Below are positions 29,605-38,691 of a DNA stretch of 64,000 nt, in pieces (the stretch's first letter is position 1; each line of letters opens with the position of its first letter). The stretch lies in contig NZ_JACDXJ010000002.1 of assembly GCF_013520865.1 (NCBI RefSeq), forward strand, positions 124,001-188,000. Direction: 5' to 3'. Below the pieces are notes generated by a model that saw only the letters and a list, made by a program, of their open reading frames with translations, did no database searches and was not told the DNA's origin. Made by a program: the position numbers and the translations under genes. The stretch is from Microvirga mediterraneensis (GTDB taxonomy: Bacteria > Pseudomonadota > Alphaproteobacteria > Rhizobiales > Beijerinckiaceae).

Positions 29605-29853
29605 ATGCGATGGCATCTCCTTGCAGCGTTGCTCCTGATCGTTGGAGCTATTCAGCCAGTCCTCGCGCGGCAGGAGCAAACGCTTGTTTCCCAAGCAGAA
29701 ACCGCCATGGATCGACAGGATTTGAACCAGGTGAACAGGGAGCAAGTCCAAAAACCTAGCCTTCGGCAACGGGCTGACATTTCGAAGAAATATGAGCGGC
29801 TCTTGAACCGAGACCCGAAAGAGATCATCCCGGATATATGTACCGGTTGCTGA
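29605..29853 (+). CDS. Small exported hypothetical protein
   Basis: Protein of 82 residues with a clear signal peptide (MRWHLLAALLLIVGAIQPVL, cut before RQEQ) and a polar, Gln/Arg-rich mature part ending in two cysteines (PDICTGC). The ATG follows GGAGAACTCCT. No family is recognised. It may be a periplasmic stress protein, but nothing in the sequence shows a function. Confidence 0.6.
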   Translation: MRWHLLAALLLIVGAIQPVLARQEQTLVSQAETAMDRQDLNQVNREQVQKPSLRQRADISKKYERLLNRDPKEIIPDICTGC

Positions 29854-29906
29854 TGGGTTAGACGACGCAGAGGTCAGTCTCGATTGAGTATCATCAGGTC
29901 ACTGAT

Positions 29907-29938
29907 CGATTGAATGCCCGCTCGCGGGCATTCAATCG
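29907..29938 (-). terminator. Hairpin at the end of the 29932 gene
   Basis: Perfect 14-bp stem CGATTGAATGCCCG/CGGGCATTCAATCG with a CTCG loop, overlapping the stop codon of the minus-strand gene. It may also serve the plus-strand gene ending at 29853. Confidence 0.65.
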
Positions 29939-30447
29939 AGATCATTCGGTTCTTCGATGCTCTTCGCACAGGCTCGCACATATGCGACGACGTCGATATG
30001 GGCAGCCCATGGCCTGCCTTCCAAGCGGCCTTTCAGGATTATATTGGATGAAATGGGCGTTTCGGTTGGGCCTCCGGCTGCCTCGGGCACAATTTCATTG
30101 GCGTGAATGATCCTGTCACAGGCTTCTTGGAAGGTGAGGGGAATCTCAACCTGCTCCATAATATCTGGCCAGAGCGTCCCGCACTCGTCTTCATCTCCTG
30201 AGTGAAGTCCGGGTTGTGCGGGTTCATCCCGCCGCTTTTTCAGCTGCTCATTTCGGATCCGGCTCATAGCCGCCGTGCTGACCAGGAGACGAGCAACTTC
30301 GCCCATCAGGAACTCGCCGCGGAGTCTCATCAAGGGGTCTTGGGGAGTGCCCATGGCAAGAATGACTGGGTCGCCCGCGACAAGTGACAGCAGACGGTAG
30401 GCATCTTGCAGAATTGTAGCAGAGTTCTGCTGAGAGCTGTCGACCAT
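29932..30447 (-). CDS. Hypothetical protein
   Basis: Protein of 171 residues from an ATG at 30447, chosen for its GAGG site six bases upstream; the frame is open to 30486. The N-terminal half is helical (SATILQDAYRLLSLVAGDPV, GEFLMGEVARLLVSTAAMSR), followed by a charged middle and a C-terminal helix. No family, signal peptide or membrane segment is recognised. The strong hairpin overlapping its stop supports a real transcript. It stands alone. Confidence 0.55.
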   Translation of the reverse strand: MVDSSQQNSATILQDAYRLLSLVAGDPVILAMGTPQDPLMRLRGEFLMGEVARLLVSTAAMSRIRNEQLKKRRDEPAQPGLHSGDEDECGTLWPDIMEQVEIPLTFQEACDRIIHANEIVPEAAGGPTETPISSNIILKGRLEGRPWAAHIDVVAYVRACAKSIEEPNDLD

Positions 30448-30705
30448 GGCTTGCCTCATTCCCATCGATTGCGATCGCCAGAGCAAAGCGCGGGACCCCA
30501 GTTTGCGCCTGGCGGAAGCGACTGGATACAGACCATATTGAACATCTGGCGACGGGATTTAGTTGCACAGCGGAACCGAACCAAGCAGCCGTCACGCTTC
30601 TGTCTCTTGCGCCCTGTTCCGATTGAAGGGCCTCTCTATCTGTGCGGCGGAAACTCGGTCGTGAACAAGGGGCGAGATCGTGATCGCAGCAGAAAGGAAG
30701 GCTTG

Positions 30706-31502
30706 ATGAGTTTGGCAGGCCAGTATGCGCTTGTCACAGAAGGATCGTCCGGGATCGACGCCAGCGTTGTCAAGGCGCTGGCCGCGCGGGGGCCAGGGTA
30801 GCCATCAACTACCGCTCAGAACGTGAAGCCGCCGAGCGGCTTGCGGACGAAGTGCTGTCCCACGGCGGCGACGCCGTCGCTTTAGAAGCCGACGTGTCCG
30901 ACGAAGATGCCGTCCAGCAAACGTTTGACAGGGTGATCCAGCGCTTCGGCCGCCTCGATATCCTCGTGGCCAACGCCGAGCTGCAGAGAGACGCCCCCTT
31001 CGCCGAGATGGCCCTCGTCGATTGGCGCAAGGTGATCGATGTGAATCTGACGGGGCAATTCCTGTGCTGCAGGGCTGCGGTGCGGCAGTTCCTCTCCCAG
31101 GAGAAACGCCCTGACTTATCCAGGGCGCGTGGCAAGATTATCTGCATGTCGTCTGTCCACTAGGTCATCCCCTGGGCCGGCCACGCCAACGACGCAGCCT
31201 CGAAAGGTGGGGTGATGCTCATGATGAAGAGCCTTGCGCAGGAGACGGCGCGAGAGGGGATCCGGGTGAACGGCATCGCACCAGGCGCAATCCGCACCCC
31301 GATCAATCGGCCTGCCTGGGAAACGGAGGAGGCGCTGCAAAAGCTGCTGCGGCTCAGCCCCTATGGCCGCATTGGTGAGCCGGAGGAGGTTGCCAAAGCC
31401 GTGCTGTGGCTGGCGACGGATGAAAGCGACTATGAGACCAGCACCACCCTCTTTGTCGACGGTGGGATGACTCTCTATCCTGGCTTCGAGGACAACGGAT
31501 GA
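30706..31502 (+). pseudogene. SDR-family oxidoreductase, decayed
   Basis: The frame starts MSLAGQYALVTEGSSGIDAS, where the family has TGASSGIG, and stops after about 30 residues. A one-base shift near 30795 restores VAINYRSEREAAERLADEVL and the SDR core (EADVSDEDAV, ILVANAELQRD). An amber codon at 31161 interrupts SSVH-stop-VIPWAGH, where relatives have Gln. The catalytic Tyr of YxxxK is Asp here (NDAASKGG). The C-terminus to 31502 is intact (APGAIRTPIN, LFVDGGMTLYPGFEDNG). Four separate lesions make it a true pseudogene of a glucose-dehydrogenase-like SDR. Confidence 0.85.
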
Positions 31503-31555
31503 GCCCTGGGCCCGGCGAGCGCAAGGCCTTCTGCATCGCATAGCTGATCCGGTTT

Positions 31556-31584
31556 GCCGGACAGAACTTTGCGGTCTGTCCGGC
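31556..31584 (+). terminator. Terminator-like hairpin after the SDR pseudogene
   Basis: Ten-bp stem GCCGGACAGA/TCTGTCCGGC with a 9-base loop, 54 bases after the SDR end. Confidence 0.55.
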
Positions 31585-31708
31585 ATTAGCTGGATCGGTC
31601 GATTATCCTCATGGCTGTTTCCTGGTGCTTCACGATCAGGAACGCGAGGATCCGCGGCCAAAGGTTTCCAACAGCAACTCACGAACCGCTCGAATGGAGA
31701 CACCTCAC

Positions 31709-32086
31709 ATGACGGCACATACCGCCACGGCAAGTGATCGATTCATTGCGGCTCTGGAGCGACTCGGATGCGTCCGATGGAGACGGGACGGACAGATCGT
31801 CAAAGAGCAACTGGCCGAACAGTGGAAAGTACGCCCGCACCGGTTCGTCACGCCGGCCCTTGAAAAGCTTTCCCCGCAACGAGCCGAACAGGTAGGGCTG
31901 GCTCTCGATCTCTGCGCATATGGGATAGGAGCGGGACATCCATCCGCTGATGCCCTGCGCGATGCTTTCGCAGAGTTTGTCAGGACCGTTCCGGATCCGA
32001 AGGATGCACAGGACATCCGGGATTACTTCGATATCACGGAGAGAACGTATCGCCACTTCTCGATCTGGACGTCGCTTGAATGGTGA
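31709..32086 (+). CDS. Hypothetical protein
   Basis: Protein of 125 residues (MTAHTATASDRFIAALERLG at the start), mixed helix, with ALDLCAYGIGAGHPSADALR in the middle and an aromatic end (HFSIWTSLEW). The ATG at 31709 has GGAG ten bases upstream; an in-frame ATG at 31694 is an alternative. No family recognised. It stands alone between the SDR pseudogene and the BAX-inhibitor-like gene. Confidence 0.5.
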   Translation: MTAHTATASDRFIAALERLGCVRWRRDGQIVKEQLAEQWKVRPHRFVTPALEKLSPQRAEQVGLALDLCAYGIGAGHPSADALRDAFAEFVRTVPDPKDAQDIRDYFDITERTYRHFSIWTSLEW

Positions 32087-32425
32087 CGCGCATCAATCCC
32101 TGCGTGGCGAGGCGCAAGAGCGTCCGGACGGCGCAGCCTCAAGCAGGCCGGCGGGCTTTAGCTCCAACGGATCGGGCTCGTGCCGTGCGGACTCGGCCGC
32201 CCAGGTGACGGTCGCACGCACGGCTGTCTGGAGCCGTCAGCCCGTCTTCTGAAAGCTTTCAGCTCTCCAGCAGGCGACGGCGCCTGCCCCGCACAGGACC
32301 GGATCGCCTACGGGCAAGCTCCCGTTCCCGGAGCCGCTCAAACGGCGTGCGAGAGTCGCGTTTCTGCGAGCAAGGGGGCAAACACGGAGCTGCCGATGCG
32401 CTTGGAACCTGAGGGGGATTGAAGT
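32087..32425. other. Gap upstream of the BAX-inhibitor-like gene
   Basis: No supported gene; frames have no ribosome sites. The promoter and operator for the next gene begin at 32426. Confidence 0.4.
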
Positions 32426-32454
32426 CTTGATAGCTTCGGTTGGCGCTCCCAAAT
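32426..32454 (+). promoter_or_regulatory. RpoH-type promoter of the BAX-inhibitor-like gene
   Basis: CTTGAT-N16-CCCAAAT. Like the 41757 promoter (CTTGAC-N16-CCCAAAT reading), it has a CCCAAAT-type -10. It overlaps a CIRCE-like palindrome. Confidence 0.45.
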
Positions 32455-32466
32455 CTAGAGCGCCAA
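32440..32466. promoter_or_regulatory. CIRCE-like perfect palindrome
   Basis: TTGGCGCTC-N9-GAGCGCCAA, perfect 9-bp arms with the nine-base spacer of CIRCE. It covers the -10 of the promoter at 32426, an ideal place for repression by HrcA. Confidence 0.55.
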
Positions 32467-32615
32467 GCCTGTTCTATCAGGTTGGCCGATGTACTCTGAG
32501 GAGGCAGTCCGTACCGTCTTGTCCTTGCTAGGACCGCAAGGTTTCCGGACGAGACGGTGAGGGGCCCCTCAAGTCATCGCTGAACCTAATCGGCAACAGT
32601 TAGAAGAGGTTTGTC

Positions 32616-33371
32616 ATGTCTTGGTGGAGTGACAATTCTCGCCTGGCGCCATACGGATTTGGGTCAGGCACTTTCACGCGGTCGCGGGTTGAGTTCGACG
32701 CCGGCCTGCGGGCGCATATGATCGGCGTCTACAACTACCTGATGCTCGGGCTCACCCTGAGTGGCGCCGTCGCTTACGCTGTGGCGAACACGCCCTTGGG
32801 CGATCTCTTCTACTCCGGCCCGCGCGAGTTGACCCCGCTCGGTTGGGTCGCCTTGCTCGCTCCCTTGGGTCTGGTCATGATCGCATCGTTCGGCGCACGG
32901 AGCCTGTCTCCGGCAGGGCTCCAAGGGATCTACTGGGGCATCACGGCCCTCCAGGGTGTCGGCCTTGCGGCTTTGCTCCAGGCCTATACCGGCGAGAGCA
33001 TCACACGCGTCTTCTTCATCACGGCGGCGGCGTTCGGCGCCTTGAGCCTGTGGGGCTACACCACCCGCAGCAACCTCTCCGGATGGGGCTCCTTCCTCCT
33101 CATGGGCTTGGTCGGGCTGATCCTGGCCTCGTTGGTCAACCTGTTCCTGGCAAGCTCCGCCCTGCAGTTCACGATCACGGTGATCGGCGTGCTCGTGTTC
33201 GCGGGACTGACCGCCTGGGACACGCAGCGGATCAAGGAGGAGTATGTCGCTGGCCTCGCCCATGGCGACGCCGCGTTGACGAGCAAGGTGTTCGGAGCGC
33301 TGAGCCTTTACCTCGACTTCCTCAACCTCTTCCAGCTTCTGCTGTCCCTCTTGGGCCAGCGGGACGAATAA
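32616..33371 (+). CDS. BAX inhibitor-1/YccA-family membrane protein
   Basis: Integral membrane protein of 251 residues with seven hydrophobic segments from residue 35 on (HMIGVYNYLMLGLTLSGAVA) and the family ending LYLDFLNLFQLLLSLLGQRD. In Escherichia coli YccA binds and restrains FtsH; ftsH is also in this window, so a similar role is reasonable inference. Upstream is an RpoH-type promoter overlapped by a CIRCE-like palindrome. It is followed after 18 bases by the small gene at 33390. Confidence 0.92.
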   Translation: MSWWSDNSRLAPYGFGSGTFTRSRVEFDAGLRAHMIGVYNYLMLGLTLSGAVAYAVANTPLGDLFYSGPRELTPLGWVALLAPLGLVMIASFGARSLSPAGLQGIYWGITALQGVGLAALLQAYTGESITRVFFITAAAFGALSLWGYTTRSNLSGWGSFLLMGLVGLILASLVNLFLASSALQFTITVIGVLVFAGLTAWDTQRIKEEYVAGLAHGDAALTSKVFGALSLYLDFLNLFQLLLSLLGQRDE

Positions 33372-33389
33372 CGGAAAGGAGAGGAAGCG

Positions 33390-33737
33390 ATGTCCCTCAC
33401 CGGACGTTTCGACCTTCGTCGCACCATGGGTGGCAGAATCGTGCTGCAGGTCGAGGAGGAGGTAAGGCGGCTTTGGCCATTCTGCCGCAGACAGCCGACG
33501 AAAAGGCGCTGGCGCGACGCGACCGTGATGGACCTGGCCCAGCCTGAACTGCGCCCGCTCATGGATCTGCGTTACAAGCCCGGTTTCGAGTGGCTCCGCG
33601 TCTACGGCCAGATCGATGCAGCGCGGCGAGCCGCGACCGCTGGCACGTCGGAGGACCGCCCGCCGCTCGCCGTCGTTCCAGGACCCTCGTTCAAGGCAAC
33701 CGCCTGCGCGACGGACCTCCGGGACGAGGCTGCATAA
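33390..33737 (+). CDS. Hypothetical protein, cotranscribed with the BAX-inhibitor-like gene
   Basis: Protein of 115 residues, basic in the N-terminal half (VEEEVRRLWPFCRRQPTKRR) and with YKPGFEWLRVYGQIDAARRA in the middle. A strong AAAGGAGAGG site precedes the ATG, and only 18 bases separate it from the upstream stop, so translation in an operon is likely. No family recognised; no membrane segment. Confidence 0.6.
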   Translation: MSLTGRFDLRRTMGGRIVLQVEEEVRRLWPFCRRQPTKRRWRDATVMDLAQPELRPLMDLRYKPGFEWLRVYGQIDAARRAATAGTSEDRPPLAVVPGPSFKATACATDLRDEAA

Positions 33738-33791
33738 GCCACCGGATGAAAAACCTGCCGGGCCGGCAATGTCTTCACTGCCGTCCCGGCC

Positions 33792-33819
33792 CTTGCAAGC
33801 TTGAGCGCGTTTCCTATCT
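33792..33819 (+). promoter_or_regulatory. RpoH-type promoter of the glycosyltransferase operon
   Basis: CTTGCA-N16-CTATCT, followed by CGAA. The string TTCCTATCTCGAA is shared with the groESL promoter, which places this sugar operon in the heat-shock regulon (inference). Confidence 0.6.
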
Positions 33820-33906
33820 CGAAACCGCTCTGTGCCGTGTGGGCCGACTTTCCCCGGCCGCGCGTATCTCATTGTCGATTCTTCGCTCTCAGAGGAGGTC
33901 TTGCCG

Positions 33907-35001
33907 ATGAAGATTGCCCAAGTGGCTCCATTGTATGAACGGGTTCCGCCGAAGCTCTATGGGGGAACCGAACGGATCGTCTCCTATCTCACCGAAGAGC
34001 TGGTCCGTCAGGGGCACGATGTTACCCTGTTTGCTTCAGGCGATTCGATTACCAAAGCCAAGCTTGTCCGCTGCTGCGATCTGGCGCTGCGCCTCAATCC
34101 ATCGGTCAAGGATCCGTTGCCGTATCACATCATGATGCTGGAGGAGGTGAGGCAGAGGGCGGATGAATTCGATGTCATCCACTTCCACATCGACCTGCTG
34201 CACTTCCCGCTCATTCGCGAGTTCGCGGACAGGACCGTCACGACCACCCATGGACGGCTCGACCTCGTCGACCTCGCCCCGTTCTACAGGATGTTCCCGG
34301 ACATTCCGCTCGTCTCCATCTCGGACGATCAGCGCAAGCCGATCGGGCAGGCCAACTGGGTCGGGACCGTCTACCACGGCCTCCCCCGGGATCTTTTGCC
34401 CTTCCGGCCCCGAGGCACCGGTGGCTATCTCGCCTTCCTGGGGCGGATCTCGCCGGAGAAGCGCCCCGACCGGGCGATCACGATTGCCGCCGAGGCCGGA
34501 ATGCCCCTCCGGATGGCGGCGAAAATCGACAACGCTGATAAGGCCTATTGGGACGAGGTCATCAAGCCCATGGTCGACGCCCATCCGAACGTGGAGTTCA
34601 TCGGCGAAATCAACGAGAGCGAGAAAGCCGATTTCCTCGGCAATGCCGCCGCCCTGCTTTTCCCGGTCGACTGGCCCGAGCCCTTTGGTCTCGTGATGAT
34701 CGAGGCGATGGCCTGCGGCACCCCCGTGATTGCGTTCAGGTGTGGATCGGTGCCAGAGGTGATCGAGCAGGGGCGCTCCGGCTTCATCGTCGACACCGTC
34801 GAGGAAGCTGTAGGCGCCGTCCACACGCTCAAGGTCTTGGAGAGGGCCGAGGTGCGACGCTGCTTCGAACGGCGCTTCACGGTCGAACGGATGGCGGCCG
34901 ACTACCTCGACATCTACAGAAGCCTGCCTGGCGTGCGCCGCGATGCGGCCCACCTGCGCCGTGCCAACGGAACCGGGTCCGGCTTGCATGCGGTCGCGTA
35001 A
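33907..35001 (+). CDS. Glycosyltransferase family 4 protein
   Basis: GT-B glycosyltransferase of 364 residues. N-terminal half: MKIAQVAPLYERVPPKLYGG with the acceptor-side glycine loop (YGGTERIV). C-terminal half: FLGRISPEKRPDRAI and the nucleotide-sugar motif FPVDWPEPFGLVMIEAMACG with the EPFGLVMIEA E-x7-E pattern. The ATG at 33907 follows GAGGAGG. It leads a unit with the debranching-type enzyme at 35046 and the aldolase at 37361. The sugar donor and acceptor cannot be read; synthesis of a protective glycan or glucoside is a guess from context. Confidence 0.9.
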   Translation: MKIAQVAPLYERVPPKLYGGTERIVSYLTEELVRQGHDVTLFASGDSITKAKLVRCCDLALRLNPSVKDPLPYHIMMLEEVRQRADEFDVIHFHIDLLHFPLIREFADRTVTTTHGRLDLVDLAPFYRMFPDIPLVSISDDQRKPIGQANWVGTVYHGLPRDLLPFRPRGTGGYLAFLGRISPEKRPDRAITIAAEAGMPLRMAAKIDNADKAYWDEVIKPMVDAHPNVEFIGEINESEKADFLGNAAALLFPVDWPEPFGLVMIEAMACGTPVIAFRCGSVPEVIEQGRSGFIVDTVEEAVGAVHTLKVLERAEVRRCFERRFTVERMAADYLDIYRSLPGVRRDAAHLRRANGTGSGLHAVA

Positions 35002-35045
35002 GATCAGCGTTGCTTTGGTTCACTTTCTTGGTGGAGGACGACGAC

Positions 35046-37241
35046 ATGAACCTGCATGTCGATGTGCCTGATGACCCAACCGACGTCCGCTTGGGCCAAT
35101 TCGCCGTTGCGTCGCAATCCTCGCTGCAGGAGCGGCGCCCGCGGACCCTGAAGCACGGGGATACCTTCGGGGTGTTCGACCGGAACGGCGACGTGTTGTC
35201 CGGGGAGGGGAGCCCGGACGGGCTGTTCCACCGCGACACCCGTCACCTTTCGCATCTGGATCTGCGGATCAACGGGGCCCAGCCGATCCTCCTGTCGTCG
35301 ACGCTGCGCGACGACAACGCCGTGCTCACCTGCGATCTCACCAACCCGGATTTGCATGACGGGACGGGCCGGCTCCTCTTGGAACACGACGTGATCCATG
35401 TCAGGCGGTCCAAGTTCCTTTGGAAGTCGACCTGTTTCGAGCGCTTGCTTGTGCGCAATTTTGGCGACCGGCCACAGCGCCTCACGCTGGAACTGCGTTT
35501 CGAGGCTGACTTCGCGGACCTCTTCGAAGTCCGCGGCACGCGCCGTATGCGCCGGGGAACATTCCATCCGGCGGACGTCGGCTCTGGGTGCGTCACGCTC
35601 ACTTACAGCGGCCTCGATGACCAGACCAGAACAACACGTCTTCGCTTCGATCCGGCTCCTGAACGCCTGGAGTCGGGACGCGCCGTGTTCGACATCGAGG
35701 TCGCACCTCGGCAGCGATCAGTAATCTTCGTCGAGGTCCGATGCGACGACGCCGTGCCCCTGCGGCGCCCGCGCGAGCATTATCTGTCGTCGATGGTCGA
35801 GGCGCGACGCGCGTTGCGCCAGTCCTCATCGCGTGCCGCCTCCATCGCGACTTCGAACGAGATCTTTAACGAAGCCATACGACGCTCCGTTTCCGACCTG
35901 TATATGTTGGTGACGGATACGCCCGAGGGACCTTACCCTTATGCCGGCACGCCATGGTTCAGCGCCGCCTTCGGGCGCGACGCTCTGATCACGGCCTACC
36001 AGACGCTGTGGATGGATCCTGCGCTGGCCCGCGGCGTCCTCCGCTTCCTGGCCGCCAACCAGGCGACTTCCGAAGACCCGGCGGCGGATGCCGAGCCCGG
36101 CAAGATCTTGCATGAGGTGCGATACGGCGAGATGGCCGAACTCGGCGAGGTGCCGTTCCGGCGCTACTACGGCAGCGTCGACTCGACGCCGCTCTTCATC
36201 ATGCTGGGCGGCGCCTACCTGGAGCGGACGAGGGACGTTGCCACCCTGGAGCGGCTCTGGCCCAATATCGAGGCCGCCCTGCGCTGGATCGACGTTTACG
36301 GTGATCGCGACGGCGACGGCTTCGTCGAATACGGGCGCCGGACGCAAGAAGGGCTCATCAACCAGGGCTGGAAGGACAGCCACGACTCCATGTTCCACGC
36401 TGACGGCAGCATGGCCCAGGGTCCGATCGCACTGTGTGAGGTCCAAGCATACGTTTACGCCGCCAAGCGCGCCGCCGCGCTCGTCGCATCCGGCTTGGGC
36501 ATGCCGGAGCGGGCGGCTTTGCTTGAGGCGGAAGCCGAGCAGATGAAGCGGCGGTTCGACCAGGCGTTCTGGTGTGAGGATCTCGGCACCTACGCACTGG
36601 CGCTGGATGGTGGCAAGCGGCCCTGCCGTGTCCGGTCGTCCAATGCAGGACACGCACTCTTCGCCGGCATTGCGCCGCCCGAGCGGGCAGCACGGATTGC
36701 AGAAACGCTCATGGAGGCGTCCTCGTTTTCGGGGTGGGGCGTAAGGACGGTCGCGTCGACGGAGCCGCGGTACAACCCGATGTCGTACCATAACGGCTCG
36801 GTCTGGCCGCATGACAACGCGCTGATCGGGCTGGGGCTCGCCCGCTACGGCTTCAAGCGGGAGGCGGCCCGGATCTTCGACGGCCTGTTCCACGCCTCCG
36901 TCTACATCGAGCTCCGGCGACTGCCCGAACTCTTCTGCGGGTTCCCGCGCCGGCGCGGCCAGGGACCGACGTTCTACCCCGTCGCCTGCGCGCCCCAGGC
37001 GTGGGCGGCCGCAACGCCCTTAAGCTTGGTCCAGGCGTGCCTCGGCCTCGGCTTCGACCCGCAGGCGAGGACGGTCCGGCTCGACCGGCCGGTCCTACCG
37101 GACTTCCTCGATGAGCTCGTCTTGCGCAACGTTGCAGTCGACGGATGCCGCCTCGACCTCGCGGTGCGGCGCGCCGGAGGCGAGGTGGCGACGCATGTTC
37201 TCAGTAGGACCGGTGACGTGCGGGTCGAGATTGCCGCCTGA
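35046..37241 (+). CDS. Amylo-alpha-1,6-glucosidase (glycogen-debranching-type) protein
   Basis: Protein of 731 residues: N-terminal bis-domain (about 30-235, KHGDTFGVFDRNGDVLSGEG, GLFHRDTRHLSHLDLR) and C-terminal (alpha/alpha)6 barrel (about 270-710) with YPYAGTPWFSAAFGRDALIT, GWKDSHDSMFHADGSMAQGP and NGSVWPHDNALIGLGL. Barrel residues WKDS and WPHD fit the catalytic acids of the GH15/GDE-C group. Acts on branched alpha-glucans or related glycans. The ATG at 35046 has GGAGG. It starts 44 bases after the glycosyltransferase. Confidence 0.9.
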   Translation: MNLHVDVPDDPTDVRLGQFAVASQSSLQERRPRTLKHGDTFGVFDRNGDVLSGEGSPDGLFHRDTRHLSHLDLRINGAQPILLSSTLRDDNAVLTCDLTNPDLHDGTGRLLLEHDVIHVRRSKFLWKSTCFERLLVRNFGDRPQRLTLELRFEADFADLFEVRGTRRMRRGTFHPADVGSGCVTLTYSGLDDQTRTTRLRFDPAPERLESGRAVFDIEVAPRQRSVIFVEVRCDDAVPLRRPREHYLSSMVEARRALRQSSSRAASIATSNEIFNEAIRRSVSDLYMLVTDTPEGPYPYAGTPWFSAAFGRDALITAYQTLWMDPALARGVLRFLAANQATSEDPAADAEPGKILHEVRYGEMAELGEVPFRRYYGSVDSTPLFIMLGGAYLERTRDVATLERLWPNIEAALRWIDVYGDRDGDGFVEYGRRTQEGLINQGWKDSHDSMFHADGSMAQGPIALCEVQAYVYAAKRAAALVASGLGMPERAALLEAEAEQMKRRFDQAFWCEDLGTYALALDGGKRPCRVRSSNAGHALFAGIAPPERAARIAETLMEASSFSGWGVRTVASTEPRYNPMSYHNGSVWPHDNALIGLGLARYGFKREAARIFDGLFHASVYIELRRLPELFCGFPRRRGQGPTFYPVACAPQAWAAATPLSLVQACLGLGFDPQARTVRLDRPVLPDFLDELVLRNVAVDGCRLDLAVRRAGGEVATHVLSRTGDVRVEIAA

Positions 37242-37360
37242 GACCGACGCGGTGACTAAAGCGAGGTCCCGTAGGCAACAGCTCCAAAAAGACAGTGATC
37301 CCGCCCGTTCAGAGCCTTCGGAACCTCATCGGTAAGGTCGTTCATTAAGGGAGAAAACGA

Positions 37361-38386
37361 ATGAATCTTGATCATTTGACACAAACTGCCGCGGCCATGG
37401 TGCGGCCCGGAAAGGGCATCCTGGCAGCGGACGAAAGCTCGGGGACGATCAAGAAGCGTTTCGATGCCATCGGTGTCGAGTCGACCCCCGACAACCGGCG
37501 CGACTACCGCGAACTGCTCTTCCGCTCGTCGGATGCGATGAAGAGCTACATCTCAGGCGTCATCCTCTACGACGAGACGATCCGGTAGGCCGCGAACGAC
37601 GGGACGCCGCTGGTGAAGCTGATCGAGCAGGCGGGCGCGATTCCCGGCATCAAGGTCGATCTCGGCGCCAAGCCGCTGCCCTTCTGTCCCGGCGAGACGA
37701 TCACGGAGGGCCTCGACGGCTTGCGCGAGCGCCTCAAGGAATATGCCGGGCTCGGCGCCCGGTTTGCAAAATGGCGAGCTGTGATCGACGTCGGCGAGGG
37801 GGCCCCGAGTTGGACGGCCGTGAGGGCCAACGCCCATGCCCTGGCGCGCTACGCGGCGCGCTGCCAGGAGCAGGACGTGGTGCCGATCGTCGAGCCTGAG
37901 GTCCTGATGGACGGGGCGCACGACATCGACCGCTGCGCCACCGTGACGGAGTTCGTGCTGAAAACCGTGTTTCAGGAGCTGTACGAGCAGCGGGTCGTGC
38001 TCGAAGGCATGGTGCTGAAGCCCAACATGGTGATCGCCGGCAAGGAGTCGCCGCGGAAGGCTTCCGTGGATGAGGTAGCCGAAAAAACCCTCATGGTGCT
38101 CAGGCGCTGCGTGCCCGCCGCCGTGCCGGGCATCGCCTTCCTCTCAGGCGGCCAGTCGGACGAGGAGGCGACCGCCCACCTCGACGCCATGAACCGGATC
38201 GGCGGGGCGCCGTGGCGGCTGACCTTCTCCTACGGCCGCGCACTCCAAGCCGCGCCCCAGAAGGCTTGGTCTGGCAGGGCCGAGAACGTCGAGGCGGCCC
38301 AGCGCGCCTTCTCCCACCGCGCCCGGATGAACAGTCTGGCTGCGGCAGGCCAGTGGAGGCGCGAGCTGGAGGAAACGGCAGCGTGA
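37361..38386 (+). pseudogene. Class I fructose-bisphosphate aldolase with in-frame amber codon
   Basis: One continuous frame of 342 codons broken only by TAG at 37586, in DETIR-stop-AANDG where relatives have Gln (CAG). Both sides are well conserved: MVRPGKGILAADESSGTIKK in the N-terminus; KWRAVIDVG, then VLEGMVLKPNMVIAGK with the Schiff-base Lys, AFLSGGQSDEEATAHL and the C-terminal LTFSYGRALQ in the rest. The ribosome site is AGGGAG. It would split fructose-1,6-bisphosphate. A very recent nonsense change, a sequencing error or amber readthrough could explain it. A remnant of a second aldolase gene lies at 38692. Confidence 0.85.
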
Positions 38387-38432
38387 TCTCGGGCCGTTGG
38401 GCGAGCATTGAGTTCACAGGCAAGGAGGCCGC

Positions 38433-38558
38433 ATGATCATGGAGCAGCGCCCAGTCCAGTGCAAATACTGCGGCAAGTTCTACCTCCAGCCCTGCAACGA
38501 GCAGCGGGAGAAGACTTGTCAGAACATCAAACTCAAGGACCGGAAGGAGGCGGCATGA
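38433..38558 (+). CDS. Small zinc-ribbon-like protein (41 residues)
   Basis: Short gene with a strong AAGGAGG site. The product has four cysteines, C10-x2-C13 (VQCKYCGKFY) and C21-x7-C29 (PCNEQREKTC), fit for one zinc ion, and a basic tail. It follows the aldolase by 46 bases on the same strand. No family recognised; it could be a small nucleic-acid or protein-binding module. Confidence 0.55.
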   Translation: MIMEQRPVQCKYCGKFYLQPCNEQREKTCQNIKLKDRKEAA

Positions 38559-38691
38559 AGCTCACCGCGATTTCAGAACGCCGTCCCTCATGAGCATGGC
38601 GGCGGTGCAATGCCGACGTTGCTCCGGAAGGACGAGACTTCCCGCCAGCCGCTCGGTGATGCCGGCGACACACTGCTCAAGGTCCACATGA

